Positions 22,226 through 34,110 are shown, counted from the first letter of the stretch. The stretch: 64,000 bases of DNA from Podocnemis expansa (GCA_007922195.1 ML682001.1:254084-318083); one strand, 5' to 3'. A program made the numbers and translations. Notes: generated from the letters alone by a model not told the origin.

Positions 22226-23583
22226 TGTTTTCTTTAGAACTGAAGGCATTTAGTGTGTGATTGTGTATCTGGACAAATGGGTGAGACTGTCTGAGTAAGA
22301 CACAGAGCTGGAGTTGGCCTGCAGTTATTCATTCTAATGTCTCATGAATCAAGGGCAAGTCTTATTAAACAAGGAATTTCTAAGAGAAGAATAAGGCCTA
22401 AGTAAGTATTGAGGCAAAGAAAACCATGAATCAGAGCACTTCCTGAGACTCCATGTTGGAAAGTCTTGGCACGTGGTGCTGAGTCCTTCTCCCTGCCGCT
22501 CTGTAAAACATAGACAAAAGAAATCATTGAATATTTTGCCAATATTACTTTCCTGCTTCCATACAGACAATGGCCATAGTTGCTGCAGGGCAAATGTAAA
22601 TAGGCATGAAGGAGAGACCCATGCAGCTGTGAATGACAGTACATCTCTGTATGAAAAGGTGGTCAGCCCATGCTGTGAAATGTTTGAGAACTCTAGGCCT
22701 GTGTTATTTCCTCTATGAATTATTAGTTGTGATTTTATAGCATCCAAAAGTGTGCCGTGTCACTTGCAGGCAGACATTCCCTCTTGCTACCTGCACTGTA
22801 AGAACTTGTAGTCTCATGTTCTATGTGTCATGATTGGAGGTAATAAAAAGTAGGAGGGTGGTGGGTAAACTCCGCTCTTCAACCAAAACCAGCATGGAGG
22901 TTCAGTGTAGTCATAGATACATCCTGGTGTTTCAATAATGGGAACCAAATGTTTGGCTGATATAAGTCACCATAGCTCCATTGATGCTGATAGAACTGTG
23001 TTGATTTATGCCAGTCAAGTGTCAGGCCCAACATGTTTTAAAAATAGTTTATATGCCATATGTTAAGTAGTGGGGAAAAGGGATGGCCTTTAGGAAATGA
23101 TCTGAAAAGATGGAATAACAGCTTGATGCCTCAGGGAAGATGGGCATCACCGAAGAAGTCATGTTGATGCTTATGAGAACAATGGAAAAAAAAGGTATCA
23201 ATAATGGGATGGAAGAGGAGTGTGTCTGTGGGATAAGTGTGAATGTACCATACGAGTGTGTTACTGAGCATTCATGTAACTTATTGAGAGGGGTATAAAT
23301 AACTGGGTGGATAGATGTCCTTCAGTGAAGAAAAAAGCACCAAGTATCTGTAGAGGAGCTCCACAAATGTTAAATTACACAAGGTGACATCAGTAAAATG
23401 AATCTTAACACAGAATTTTGCATCTTACAATAACGCTAGCTGTCCATGCCCCTGCCACCTCCCCTCCCCTCCAGGAAAAGCTCCATGGGCCACCATTTGG
23501 GAACTAATGTTTTACAAATTTGGTCCTTGAATGTGTCACCCTTCTGCCAGTTAGACTTTGCAACAAAAAGAGCCAGGGTCAAT
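22226..23583. other. no supported feature
   Basis: Unique-looking sequence. Overlapping minus frames at 22,342-22,747 have no recognisable domain. Confidence 0.5.
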
Positions 23584-23591
23584 ATCTACAG

Positions 23592-23762
23592 CAGGGGTTC
23601 TTAACCTCTGAGAGGCCTGCACCCACTATAGCGATGCATAGTTGTCACATTTGAAGTATATTGGGTGGGCATTCTATGTTTAAATTATACGTTACTCCTG
23701 CACCCCTCAGACTCCCTTCCTGAATCCCAGGGGGTTCAGGCACCCAGGGTTAAGAACCCCTG
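23592..23762. mobile_element. non-autonomous hAT element, 171 bp
   Basis: The ends CAGGGGTTCTTAACCTC and GGGTTAAGAACCCCTG are near-perfect inverted repeats. The flanking 8-mers ATCTACAG and ATTTAGAG agree at 6 of 8 positions. Confidence 0.85.
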
Positions 23763-23904
23763 ATTTAGAGGTTCCTTTCAATAGCACAACACAAAACCAG
23801 CTGAAGCCTCCCTTGTCCCCTGGTAGCTGGGACAATTACACCCACCCCTTGAGCACCGGTAGAGGCAATATGTCCCCTCTTGCAAGCTCAGGGACTAAGG
23901 GCAT

Positions 23905-24180
23905 GTCTATATGCATGATGGCAAGTTTGCTGCCATCAGTTCGAACTTCCCAGTTCCATTGAGGGGTCTGTGGAGACTTGCTCAGTTGATTGGGAAGTCA
24001 ATCGCTGAAGAGCATCGGCTCAAGTGGAGTAGCATTGGTTCAAAGGGAGGACATTTCCTTTTGATTCAGTGCAGTGGAGCCTCTGAGGCAAGAGAACATT
24101 AGGATGCTGGAGGGACATATGCAAGTTATTTTAAGTAATTTCTGTATCTTCCCTCAACTGCTCCTGAAAACAGTGCCAAA
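23905..24180 (+). repeat. dispersed repeat related to 15,335-15,575
   Basis: Carries ggtctgtggagacttgctca, then gggaagtcaatcgctgaaga, then catttccttttgattcagtg and a late atcttccctcaactg. The order matches the block at 15.3 kb. The preceding gggcatgtctatatgcatg resembles the terminus of a MITE. Confidence 0.6.
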
Positions 24181-26115
24181 TGTTGACCAAGGTTAAGTGT
24201 AGGAAAGAGACTTCTAATGAAATTGGGAAATATAACTCGGCACTGGCTTAGGAAAATGCGGCAGGGTTTATAGGCATAAAACCATGAACAAAACATCCGC
24301 TTCAGAGTAAGCCTGGGCAGTTGCCTTTTGCCTCAGGTTCTTAAGTCCAGAAACACGAAGTTCTTTTAATGTTCTTCTCCTTTCACAGCACTCACAGGAG
24401 TGGTCCTTGATCAAGGCAGATCCAAAATAGAGAGCTGCAGCTGCACAGTTCATTCACCCTGGTTGGGGAGAGAGGGAAAGTGTACTCCTTCCTTACTCCA
24501 TTGTCTGGTCACTATGTTCCAGCCACCCTATTGGCCACCTGCCAGCCATCTCTTGCTCTGCTAGTGAGGGCCAAGAAGGTGGGGGAGACCATGGGGCTTG
24601 GGGGGCACTGGGTAGAGGGGGCTGGTCTTTAAAGCTCCCCTCCAAAATGGACACATTTGAATCCTTGTTCACGTCCTTGTGTGAGAGTACTAGATGCTTG
24701 TCTGTGTTTTGGTTTATTCAAAATAGGCATTCAGGGCTTATCAGGAATTCAACATGCACATATTTCAAGAAAGGAAACTTGCTTTTTTTCAGGTGTTTTC
24801 TTGTAGGGGAAGAAGCTACAGGGCCCATTCTTGTTAAGATGAGCTGCAGCCATTTTTCCATTGTCTTTTTTTTTTTTTTTAATTTTTGGAAAATGTCACA
24901 CCAGTGAGTCACTAATAGACCAATGACATTTGGAACAACAAGCTCTTGTTGTCAAATGGCAGTCCTCTATGCATGTCAGGTAAAACTGTCACTAAAAAGA
25001 TCAGGAGACAATTCACACTGTGCTAGTGAATAGAGCCAGAATTTTGTGCTGCACTAGGGGTCAATTTTAAGGGGGAAGAGGTAGCCTGGCAGGGAGCCAT
25101 AACTGACTCCTTGATTCCCTGTGTGGGAATCTATGGGCTGCTCTAATCTGTGTCAGCTGGCACTGGTCCCTAAGTGACTGTTACCAGCTGAGGTAACTGG
25201 GACTCTGTTCACGCAACAGTGCCCCCTCCTAGGCTTGACTCAACTCTTGCCCCCAGAGCCATGGGGCAGTGTGGTGCAGGGACAGACTGCCAGCTCCATA
25301 CCCTCTGAGGGCTCGGATTGGAGATGGAATTTGGGTGAGCAATACAAATAGGATGGATGGGTGCAGGGAAGATTACCCATAATGCTTCACTGGTAGAAAA
25401 GAGGAGGGCTGCCACAAACAAAACAGTGTTTCCTCCTGTTTATTGGACACCTTGTAACTGTGTCTGTTTCAACCAGGCAACCAACCGACCGACTCAAAGA
25501 GGAAACAATAACATATTCAAACTCCTGTCCTTCCAGCAGCCTGAACATCTTACTCAGGATCTATGAAACTCCTTGCCCCAGCCAGTCAGGTTAACATGAA
25601 GCCTTGTGTATTTAAATGATACAAACACCAAAGAAATTAAATGTGGGCAAATGCTTTATCTCATTGTCATCTTTCATGCCCTTCCACTTGGATGGGCCTC
25701 ACTTGGTGTAGGCTGAAGTTGGAATCTTCAGCTGTATTGCACCCATGCTGTGTCGCATTGCTAGTATACTTGGGGTGCAAGAGCTAAGTAAATGACTTAG
25801 GAAGATTCTGTCAGAGTTCATGTGATCAGGCAGATGATTAGGGGTTTGTGTGCTGTGCATCTGCTTTCTGCCACCATGGTGGGAAAAAATAACAGAAAGG
25901 GGTTGGGGTTTGGGATGTAACTCTGTTATGCTGACTGCAGAAAATTTGGTCCTCTATTGCCATTTCAGACCAGCCCTGAGACTTTTTTAAAACAGAGTAT
26001 GGTGGGGGCATGTATGACCTGAACTAGGATCATGGCAGTGGAAGAGGAGGCTTTCACACCAGCTTTGCATGCTACCTCCAACATCCATTCTGAATTTTAG
26101 AAGCACTCAGGGATC
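24181..26115. other. no supported feature
   Basis: About 1.9 kb without recognised genes or repeats. A poly-T tract lies near 24,868-24,881. Confidence 0.5.
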
Positions 26116-26537
26116 TGGCCTGAAAAATCATAGAATCATAGGGTTGGAAGGGACCCCTTGAAGTCATCTAGTCCAACCCCCTGCCAAAAAAGCAGGACCA
26201 CTCCCACTAAATTATCCCAGCCAGAGTTTTGTCCAGCTGGGCCTTAAACATCTCCGAAGACGGAGATTCCACCACCTCCCTAGGTAGTCCATTGCAATGC
26301 TTTACCACTCACCTAGTAAGAAAGTTTTTCCTAATATCCAGCCTTGACCTCCCCAGCTGCAACTTGCAAACATTGCTCCTTGTTCTATCCTCTGTTACTA
26401 GTGAGAACAGGCGAGCTCCATCCTCCTTGGAGCATCCCTTCAGGTAGTTGAAGGTTGCTATCAAATCCCCCCTCAGTCTTCTCTTCTGAAGGCTAAATAA
26501 GCCTAGCTCCTTCAGTCTCTCTTCATAGATCTTGTGC
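26116..26537 (-). mobile_element. CR1 LINE, 3' end (copy A)
   Basis: On the plus strand it begins with the inverted CR1 tail (aatcatagaatcatagggtt, then ggaagggaccccttgaagtc). It continues through atctagtccaaccccctgcc into the end of ORF2 (tccaccacctccctaggtag; cccctcagtcttctcttctg). It stops where the GC-rich hAT element is inserted (26,538). The remainder must lie in or beyond the 400-N gap. Confidence 0.92.
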
Positions 26538-26922
26538 CAGTGGCGTCGCTAGTGCTGGGCACCCAGGGCACGTGCCCCGGGTCCCAGCACCGGTGCCCCG
26601 GGTCTCCGGCCCAATCGGGCCGGGGATCCAGGGCCCGATCCCTGGCGGTCCGCGGCCATGGCGGCCCCGTCCCCCGCTGGGGATCCGGGGCCTGGCTGAG
26701 GCCGCGGCAGCCCCCGCCCCCTGGCCTGGGATAGGGCCAGGGGGTGGCCACGCCGCCGCCGCCAGCTAGCCCACACTGCCACGCGGCGCGGCTCAGCCTA
26801 GCCTGGCCTGGTGCAGCCGTAAGCGGCCGCTGGAGGCCGGGCCTGCGGCCGCAGCCCTGGATCCCCGGCCGGGGATGGGGCTGCCGCGGCCGCAGCCAGG
26901 CCCCGGATCCCCAGCGGGGGAC
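26538..26922. mobile_element. GC-rich hAT element, right end lost in assembly gap
   Basis: The start CAGTGGCGTCGCTAGTGCTG matches the termini of the elements at 38,557 and 41,583. The body is extremely GC-rich with inverted phrases such as gatccctggc/gccggggatc. The left flank TCTTGTGC is CR1 sequence, so it jumped into CR1 copy A. The 400-N gap begins inside it, and its GC content and self-complementarity probably caused the gap. Confidence 0.75.
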
Positions 26923-27322
26923 NNNNNNNNNNNNNNNNNNNNNNNNNNNNNNNNNNNNNNNNNNNNNNNNNNNNNNNNNNNNNNNNNNNNNNNNNNNNNN
27001 NNNNNNNNNNNNNNNNNNNNNNNNNNNNNNNNNNNNNNNNNNNNNNNNNNNNNNNNNNNNNNNNNNNNNNNNNNNNNNNNNNNNNNNNNNNNNNNNNNNN
27101 NNNNNNNNNNNNNNNNNNNNNNNNNNNNNNNNNNNNNNNNNNNNNNNNNNNNNNNNNNNNNNNNNNNNNNNNNNNNNNNNNNNNNNNNNNNNNNNNNNNN
27201 NNNNNNNNNNNNNNNNNNNNNNNNNNNNNNNNNNNNNNNNNNNNNNNNNNNNNNNNNNNNNNNNNNNNNNNNNNNNNNNNNNNNNNNNNNNNNNNNNNNN
27301 NNNNNNNNNNNNNNNNNNNNNN
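26923..27322. other. assembly gap, 400 N
   Basis: Unknown sequence. The missing DNA should include the right end of the hAT element, the remainder of CR1 copy A and the 3' end of CR1 copy B. Open frames that run through the N run are not real. Confidence 0.99.
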
Positions 27323-30067
27323 CAGTCAGGGTTTTGTCCAGCTGGGACTTGAACACCTCCAGAGATGGAGATTCCACCACCTCCCTAGGCAGCTTATTCC
27401 AATGCTTCACCACTCGCCTAGTAAGGAAGTTTTTCCTAATATCCAGCCTGGACCGCCCCAGCTGTAACTTGAAGCCATTGCTTCTCGTTCTGCCCTCTGT
27501 TACTACCGAGAACAGTCGAGCTCCCTCCTCCTTGGAGCAACCCTTCAAGTAGTTGAAGGTTGCTATCAAATCCCCCCTCAGTCTTCTCTTCTGCAGGCTA
27601 AATAAGCCTAGTTCCTTCAGTCTTTCTTCATAGGGCTTGTGCTCCAGCCCTTTGATCATTTTGGTTGCCCTCCTCTGGACTCTCTCTAATTTGTCCATGT
27701 CCTTTTTGTAGTGGGGAGCCCAAAACTGGACACAGTATTCCAGATGCGGCCTCACCAGTGCTGAAAGAAGGAAACGATCACATCCCTCCATCTGCTGGCT
27801 ACACTTCTTCTGATGCAGCCCAGTATGCCTTTGCCTTTTTGGCAGCAAGAGCACACTGCTGACTCATATTCAGCTTTCCATCCATCATGACCCCCAGGTC
27901 CTTTTCTACAGTGCTGCTTCTTAGCTGATCGCTCCCCAGCCTGTAGCAGTGCATGGGGTTTTTCCATCCCAAGTGCAGGACTTTGCACTTGTCCTTGTTG
28001 AACCTCATGAGATTTCTATTGGCCCACTGCTCCAATTTGTCTAGGTCTCCCTGAATCCTGTCCCCGCCCTCCAGCGTATCTACTGTTCCCCCAGCTTGGT
28101 GTCAACCCCAAACTTACTGAGTGTGCAATCTGTCCCATCATCCAGATCATTAATGAAAATGTTGAACAGAACTGGCCCCAGGACCGACCCCTGGGGCACA
28201 CCACTCATTACTGGTTGCAAACTAGACATGGAGCCATTGATTCCAACACGCTGAAACCATTGATCTATCCATTTCTCTATCCACCTTACAGTCCACACAT
28301 CCAACCCATACTTCCTTAACTTGCCGACAAGAATGCTGTGGGAAACTGTATCTAAAGCCTTGCTAAAATTGAGGTATATCACATCAACAGCTCTTCCTGC
28401 ATCCACAAAGCCAGTCATCTCATCATAGAAGGCAATGAGGTTGGTCAGGCATGATTTACCTTTGGTGAATCCATGCTGACTGTTCCTGATCACTCTCTTT
28501 TCCTCCAAGTGTTTCAGGATGGGTTCTTTGAGAAGCTGCTCCATGATTTTTCCAGGGATTGAGGTGAGGCTGACAGGTCTGTAATTCCCTGGATCCTCCT
28601 TTTTGCCTTTCTTGAAGATAGACACTATATTTGCTTTTTTCCAGTCCTCCGGCACCTTCCCCATTCGCCACGAGTTTTCTGAGATGATGGCCAGTGGTAC
28701 TGCTGTCTCATTGGCCAACTCCCTCAGCACCCTCGGATGCAGGTCGTCCGGCCTCATGGACTTCTGCACATCCAGCTTCTTTAGGTAGTCCCTCAGCTGA
28801 CCTTCCATTACCAAGGGCCTCTCTTCTTCTCTCCAATCCATCCAGTGTAGTGGGCTGGGAGCTGGCCCTGCCTGTGAAAAGTGAAGGAAAAAAGCATTGA
28901 GCACTTCAGCTTTTCCCTCATCCTCCATCACAAGGATACTTGCCCCATTCAGTAAGAGACCTACGCCATCCTTGATCCTCTTCTTGTTATTGACATACTT
29001 GTAGAACCCCTTCCTGTTATCCTTCACATCCCTTGCTAGCTGCAACTCCATTTGTCCTTTGGCCTTTCTGATTTTATATCTGCAGTCCCAAGCAATAACT
29101 TTATATGCCTCCTTAGTCATCTGTCCAAGCTTGCACTTCCTGTAAGCTTCCTTTTTATACTTTAGCTGAGTGCAGAGTTCTCTGTTAAGCCACACTGGGC
29201 GCCTTCCACATTTGCTATTCTTTCTGCTCATCGGAATGGTATGTTCCTGTGCCCTTAGCAGGGTTTCTTTAAAATGCAGCCAGCTCTTTTGGACACCCTT
29301 CCCTTTCAGATCAGCCTCCCAAGGGATCCTGCCCATCAGTTCCCTGAGGGAGCCAAAATCTGCTTTTCTGAGGTCTAGAGTCTGCGTTTTGCTTCTTTGC
29401 TTTTTTCTGTTAATCAGCATCTTGAACTCTATCATTTCATGGTCCCTGCTGCCCAGGTTGCCATTCACTTCTATGTCCCCAATCAATTCTTCCCTGTTTG
29501 TGAGCAGCAGGTCAAGAGGTGCAAGGCTCCTAGTTGGTTCCTCCAGCCTTTGTACCAGGAAGTAGTCCTCAACACTCTCGAAAAACTTCCTGGATTGTCT
29601 GTGCACTGCTGTATTGGCCTCCCAGCAGATGTCAGGGTAATTGAAGTCCCCCATGAGAACCAGGGCCTGTGATCCGGAAACTTCTTCCAGTTGTCCATAG
29701 AATGCCTCATCCACCTCCTCCTTCTGATCTGGAGGTCTATAGCAGACACTCACCATGACATCCTCCTTGTTGTCCTCTCCTCTAAACTTAATCCACAGAC
29801 TTTCAACTGGCTCCTTTCCACTTCCATAATGGAGCTCTGAGCAGTCATAGAGCTTTTACATATAGCGCTACTCCTCCCCTTCTTCTCTGCCTGTCCTTCC
29901 TGAACAATTTATACCCATCCATGGCAGAGCTCCTGTCATGCAAGCTATCCCACCGCATCTCTGTTATTCCAATGACGACATAGTTCCTTGTCTGTGCCAG
30001 TACTACCAATTCTTCCTGCTTGTTTCCCAGGCTCCTCGTGTTCGTGTACAGGCACCTAAGATACCAG
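27323..30067 (-). pseudogene. CR1 ORF2: AP endonuclease and reverse transcriptase, inactivated
   Basis: ORF2p nicks target DNA and copies the element RNA. The N-terminal endonuclease begins at about 30,067 (WYLRCLYTNTRSLGNKQ; ITEMRWD keeps the catalytic Glu). An indel near 29,850, after GGVALYVK, shifts the frame. The open stretch 29,756-28,080 has VCYRPPD, GDFNYPD and a [10 protein letters not shown] block where SDH is usual. It then has RT text: [26 protein letters not shown] (motif A, catalytic Asp changed to Asn) and [13 protein letters not shown]. At motif C it reads KFGVDTKL, where FADD is normal, so the first catalytic Asp is Val. A second frameshift leads to [20 protein letters not shown] (from 28,035), and a third to [20 protein letters not shown] and [20 protein letters not shown] (27,854 to the gap). 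Both the shifts and the lost Asp residues make it inactive. Confidence 0.9.
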
Positions 30068-30339
30068 GCCGATTGCTCTACTTTTCCGTGTCAATTTTCA
30101 ATTTTATTGCATCTGCCTCCTTGCATTTTCTCCCGCCATTGTCCTCCTGCAGTTGCCTCAGGTATTAAAGCTTCATTAGAACATCTAACACAATTATTTG
30201 ATTCCCCTCCCCATGTTCCAACCACCCTCTCTTTTATCCCTGGTGTTACAGTCCCGGCACCCCCCAAGTTCCATCCCTTCCCCCAGGTCTCCCACCTTGT
30301 CACTTACCTGTGGGCTTTGGTCTCCTTCCCCCTTCAAAC

Positions 30340-31407
30340 CTAGTTTAAAGCCCTCCTTACTAGGTCAGCCAGTCGATGTCTGAATATGCTCTTCCCCTTC
30401 CTCGACAGATGGAGTCCATCTCTGCGTAGTAGTCCTTCTTCCTGGAACAGCACTCCATGGTCAAGGAAGTCAAAGCCCTCCTGATGACACCATCTTCGAA
30501 GCCAGGTGTTCACCTCCAGGATGTATCTGCATCTGCTCAGGCCCCTACCCTTGACTGGTAGGATTGAGGAGAACACCACCTGTGCTCGGAACTCCTTCGC
30601 TCATGCTCCCAGAGCCCTATAGTCACCTTTGATCTGCTGAGGATCACCTCTCGCAGTATCATTGTTTCCCACATGGATGAGTAGCATGGGGTAGTAATCA
30701 AAGGGGCAGATGATTCTCGACAATCCCTCCATAACGTCTTGGATGCAGGCACCTGGCAGGCAGCATATCTCCCAAGAGGCCTTGTCATGGCAACAGATGG
30801 GTGCCTCTGTGTCCCTCAGAAGTGAGTCCCCAACCACCACAACACTGCGTTTCCTCCTAGCTGTGGTGGGTGTGATCCTCCCAGCCTCGGGGGTGCATGG
30901 TGTCTCCTCTTCCACCTCATCCATCGTCACTAGAGCCACATAATGGTTCTTCACCACAATGGAGGGTGGGATGTGAGCAGGGGTGGAGCACTGTCTGCTG
31001 CCAGAGGTAACCAGCTGCCAGTGTCCTCCCTCTGCCATAGGCATTCCATCCTTCTTCAATGGTGTGGCAGTAGTCTTCGGCACCTAGATAGCATCCTCGT
31101 TCTTGCATGGCTCCTTGTGGATGCTATCGAGTAACTTCTCTGGGGCATGGATACTCCTTAGCCTAGACACCTCCTCCTGTAACTCTCCCACTTGCCTCCT
31201 GAGAGATTTCATCAGAAGACACCTGTCACATTGATTCATCTCCCCAGCCTGATTGTTGGAGACAGGGAAATGCAGGCCACAGTCCCTGCAAGTCCACACC
31301 AGGATCTGGGTAGAGATATCCATGCTTAGGATGTCTGTCTGGCTACAGGCACAGGTAGAGGAGACAGAAGTGGCTCTGGCGCAAGCAGTGCAGCTCCTCT
31401 TCACCAT
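30340..31407 (-). pseudogene. CR1 ORF1: Cys-rich N-terminus, coiled coil, GDSL esterase; two stops
   Basis: In CR1 LINEs ORF1p binds the element RNA, and many vertebrate families carry an SGNH/GDSL esterase. One frame of 355 codons covers the whole ORF. It has a Cys-rich start (CTAC, CRDC at about 40, CDRC at about 60) and a leucine heptad stretch (LMKSLRRQVGELQEEVSRLR). It then has esterase block I VVVVGDSLL (Ser about 195), block III HVGNND (about 246-250) and block V DGLHL (Asp about 330, His about 333), so the triad residues remain. Two stops break it: TAG at 31,084-31,086 and TGA at 30,601-30,603. The latter fits CpG decay of a CGA codon in the ALGAxAKEF stretch. ORF2 follows on the same strand after about 270 bp. 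The copy should not make full-length protein. Confidence 0.88.
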
Positions 31408-31708
31408 CGTGGCCTCCCCAACTCCTCCCCAACCTCCCTCTCAGACTCCCCTGTTTTCAGTCCCCCTGATCGCAAGCTCCCCCTGGTCGCTCAGCCACTG
31501 GCTTTTAAGGCCTTCTCTGCCTAGGTCAGCCCTTGTCCCTCGTTAAACACACAGGGAAAGGGTGATCACAAGGCTGATGGAAGCTGGTGATCAGAGGTGA
31601 GCAGGGAACAATGATCCAAACAGCCCCTGGATAATCACACAATCACAGTCCCAATTCCCACAGTAACTAACAACTAACAGAAATCACCTGTAGGGTAAGA
31701 CACAAACA

Positions 31709-31808
31709 GTGGGTTATTACCAGTAACCGTCCTTCAAGATGGGCTGCTCGGATTCATTCAGCATTAGGTGTCTACATGCCACAGCGCACGATTGGCCGGA
31801 ACTTCTTT
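31709..31808 (+). repeat. DIRS-like left inverted terminal repeat
   Basis: Reads gtgggttattaccagtaacc, then gggctgctcggattcattca, then gcattaggtgtctacatgcc, then gattggccggaacttc. The reverse complement of 37,073-37,147 gives the same words (gtgctgctcgggtacattca, gtattaggtgtctacatgcc, aattggccggaacttc). Confidence 0.85.
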
Positions 31809-32161
31809 CTTTCTGCCCTCAGTGACAGTTATGGAACAGCTTGTTCTTGCTTTACACAAGTGCCTGTCTCTTTGCTCTTTTTCACGTGTATTTTCATGGA
31901 AGATCTGTTTGCGGACTTCACCAGCACTTCTACTGCATCCTTCCAACAGAAACCTGAAACCGAGGGACAATCGCCACGGGAGGTTTCTTAATGCCTGTGT
32001 GAGCTTCACCAGGTGGATTATGCTCTACTTGCAGGTCTTTAAACAAAGGACTCAGGAAGACAGGGAGCGAGGGCTGCATAACACGCTCAGGAATGGGCCC
32101 TGCGGCTGACACCGGCTACGTCTGCCGCACCCAAGGATTCACCGGCTCCGCTTGCTGGACA

Positions 32162-32950
32162 GGCACTGGAGCCCTCTCGGCGCCACTCTCCAGCTATGAA
32201 TAAAAGCTGTGACCGGCCTCTAACTCGGCAGTGTGCTCACTTGGCACCGGAGCCCTCTTGGCGCTGCTCTCTGGCTACGAATAAAAGCCCTGATTAGCCT
32301 CAAATCTGGCACCACATGCTTGGCTGGCACCGGAGCCTCTCAGCACTGCTCTCCAGCTATGAATACAGCCGCAGTTGGCCTCTAACCTGGCACCATGTGC
32401 TCGTTCAGCACCAGAGCCCTCCCAGCACCACTCTCTGGCACAAATAAAAGCTGTGATTGGCCTCTAACTCGGCAACATGGGCTCGGCGGGCACTGGAGCC
32501 CTGTCAGCACCGCTCTATGGCTATGAATGAAAGCCCTGATCGGCCTCTAATTTGGCACTGCATGCTCAGTTGGCACCAGAGCCTCTCAGCGCCGCTCTCC
32601 AGCTAGGAATAAAAGCCCTGACAGGCCCCTGACTCGGCACCATGTGCTTGGTTGGCACTGGAGCCCTCTCGATGCCGCTCTTTGGCTATGAATAAAAGCC
32701 ACGGTCAGCCTTTAACTGGGCACTGTGTGCTTGGTCAGCACCGGAGCCTCTTCATTGCCGTTCTCCGGCTATGATTAAAAGCCACCATTGACCTCTAACA
32801 TGGCACCCCATGCTGGATTGGCATGGGAGCCCTCTCAGCGCCACTCTCCATCTGCGAATAAAGAGCCACAATCGGCATCATAGTCGGCAGAGAAAGGGCC
32901 AGAGCATATGAGCTCCATGCTTTGGCAGCAGCTCCACTTGCCAGTCAGCA
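32162..32950 (+). repeat. 82-bp tandem array (9-10 units) inside the DIRS-like element
   Basis: Units beginning ggcaccggagccctctcggc start at about 32,162, 32,243, 32,326, 32,407, 32,489, 32,572, 32,654, 32,737 and 32,820, a period of 81-83 bp. A diverged unit follows near 32,947. Each unit also carries ctatgaataaaagcc and cggcctctaactcggcac. The period is not a multiple of three, so the array cannot be a simple protein repeat. Confidence 0.9.
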
Positions 32951-33735
32951 CTAAGGCCCTCTTGACGCCATTCTCCAGCAGAGCTCAGGTAAGCGCGCTT
33001 GGGGACAACTCCATGTCTGGCCCTCCCCTCCGGGGTGAGTGCCTGGAGACTATCATGGTGCCACTTGCACCAGAGGCCTTTTAAGTGACAGAGGCTCTTC
33101 GGCTCCTGAACATGCCACCAGGCAGCCAAAGCATTTGGTAAGTCCGTCTTCCGTCCTTCCTCCACTTTGCCCAGCACCAAGGGGAGCCGCTTACTACTTG
33201 GGCCTGCACCACTGCGAAACTGCAGGCTTCAGCCCCTATGGTGACGACACCCTTGCCTTGGCACCGCAACAGATCTGAGAGTGCATTCCTCAGGCCCAGC
33301 CCCTTACAGAAGGGTCTGCGGCACTGGGTCCTTCCTAGCACTGCATTTGAAACTGGCTACCTCCTGCTGAGGGCCCAGAAGGGGAATCCCTAATCAGTGC
33401 CATGGCCCCGGTGAGGGCACCCCAGTACCAAGGTTGTCCCTTCTCCCGACTACAGCCATGAACAGGGGCCAGGGTCTTACAGAGGAGACCCTACCACACT
33501 TGAACCCCTTCACCAGGCCACTGCCTACCTGGGTCGGGGTCACACCCCTCGAGGGAGAGTAGGACCCCCTATTTGACCTGAGGTTCAAAACCTCTCTGGT
33601 TGCCATTATGATCCCCCCCCTTCGTACTCGTGTCCTTGACATTGCTGGGACACACTGGCCCGAGCCACCCCAGTTCATCCTGGGTCCTCTAGGAGTCCCA
33701 TAAGGTTTGACCTCCTGGGCGGAAAAAAAAAAAAA

Positions 33736-34110
33736 GATTCCCCAGACCTGTGGGATGCTATGAAGAGTTTCAGCAGCTTCCTCCCACAAGAACACTTGGA
33801 GCATTTGAATGCCTTCGTCAAGGAGGGTGTCTTGGCCTCTCGCCATGCCTTTACAGTGGCATTTGATGCCTCGAACACAGCCAGCCACAGCATTGCTATA
33901 GCCGTGGTTACGCACTGAGCAGCCTGGCTTCAGGATTTTGACCTCTCCCAGGACTTTCAGTAGGCCATATTAGACTTCTCTTTAGAGGGACAGTCTCTCT
34001 CTTTACCTGCCCACTGACTCCCTGATCCGTGGCGACTGTGTCCATAGGTTGGCCCTCACAGCCCTGGATATGCTTACTCCCCAGGTGCCTCAACGTTCCC
34101 AATGTACTGC
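33736..34110 (+). pseudogene. DIRS gag-like remnant with stops
   Basis: Translation from 33,736 gives DLWDAMKSFSSFLPQEH, then VKEGVLASRHAFTVAFDAS, then SIAIAVVTH, a stop (33,916-33,918), AAWLQDFDLSQDFQ, another stop (33,961-33,963), and DFSLEGQSLSL. It continues as SVATVHRLALTALDMLTPQV. The order (EGxLxxRxxxQxxxDAxxxA, WLQ, LPFEG-like block, then a short basic stretch before PQRRQ-like text) matches the C-terminal part of gag in vertebrate DIRS elements as I know them. At least three in-frame stops make it non-functional. No start is assigned, since upstream sequence is disrupted by the tandem array and a poly-A tract (33,722-33,734). Confidence 0.65.

Larger units (their letters stand above)
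27323..31700 (-). mobile_element. nearly full-length CR1 LINE (copy B)
   Basis: On the minus strand this holds a 5' region (31,700-31,408), ORF1 (31,407-30,340), a short spacer, and ORF2 with endonuclease, reverse transcriptase and C-terminal domain running into the gap at 27,322. Both ORFs are recognisable along nearly their whole length but are broken. The 3' UTR and octamer tail are hidden in the gap. It is clearly younger than the other LINE remains here, because long stretches stay open. Confidence 0.92.

Noticed and set aside
26744..27854. Open frames of 202, 225 and 353 codons running through the N gap
   Set aside because: Most of their length is unknown bases. Only the CR1 ORF2 portion (27,854-27,323, minus) is real, and it is annotated as such.
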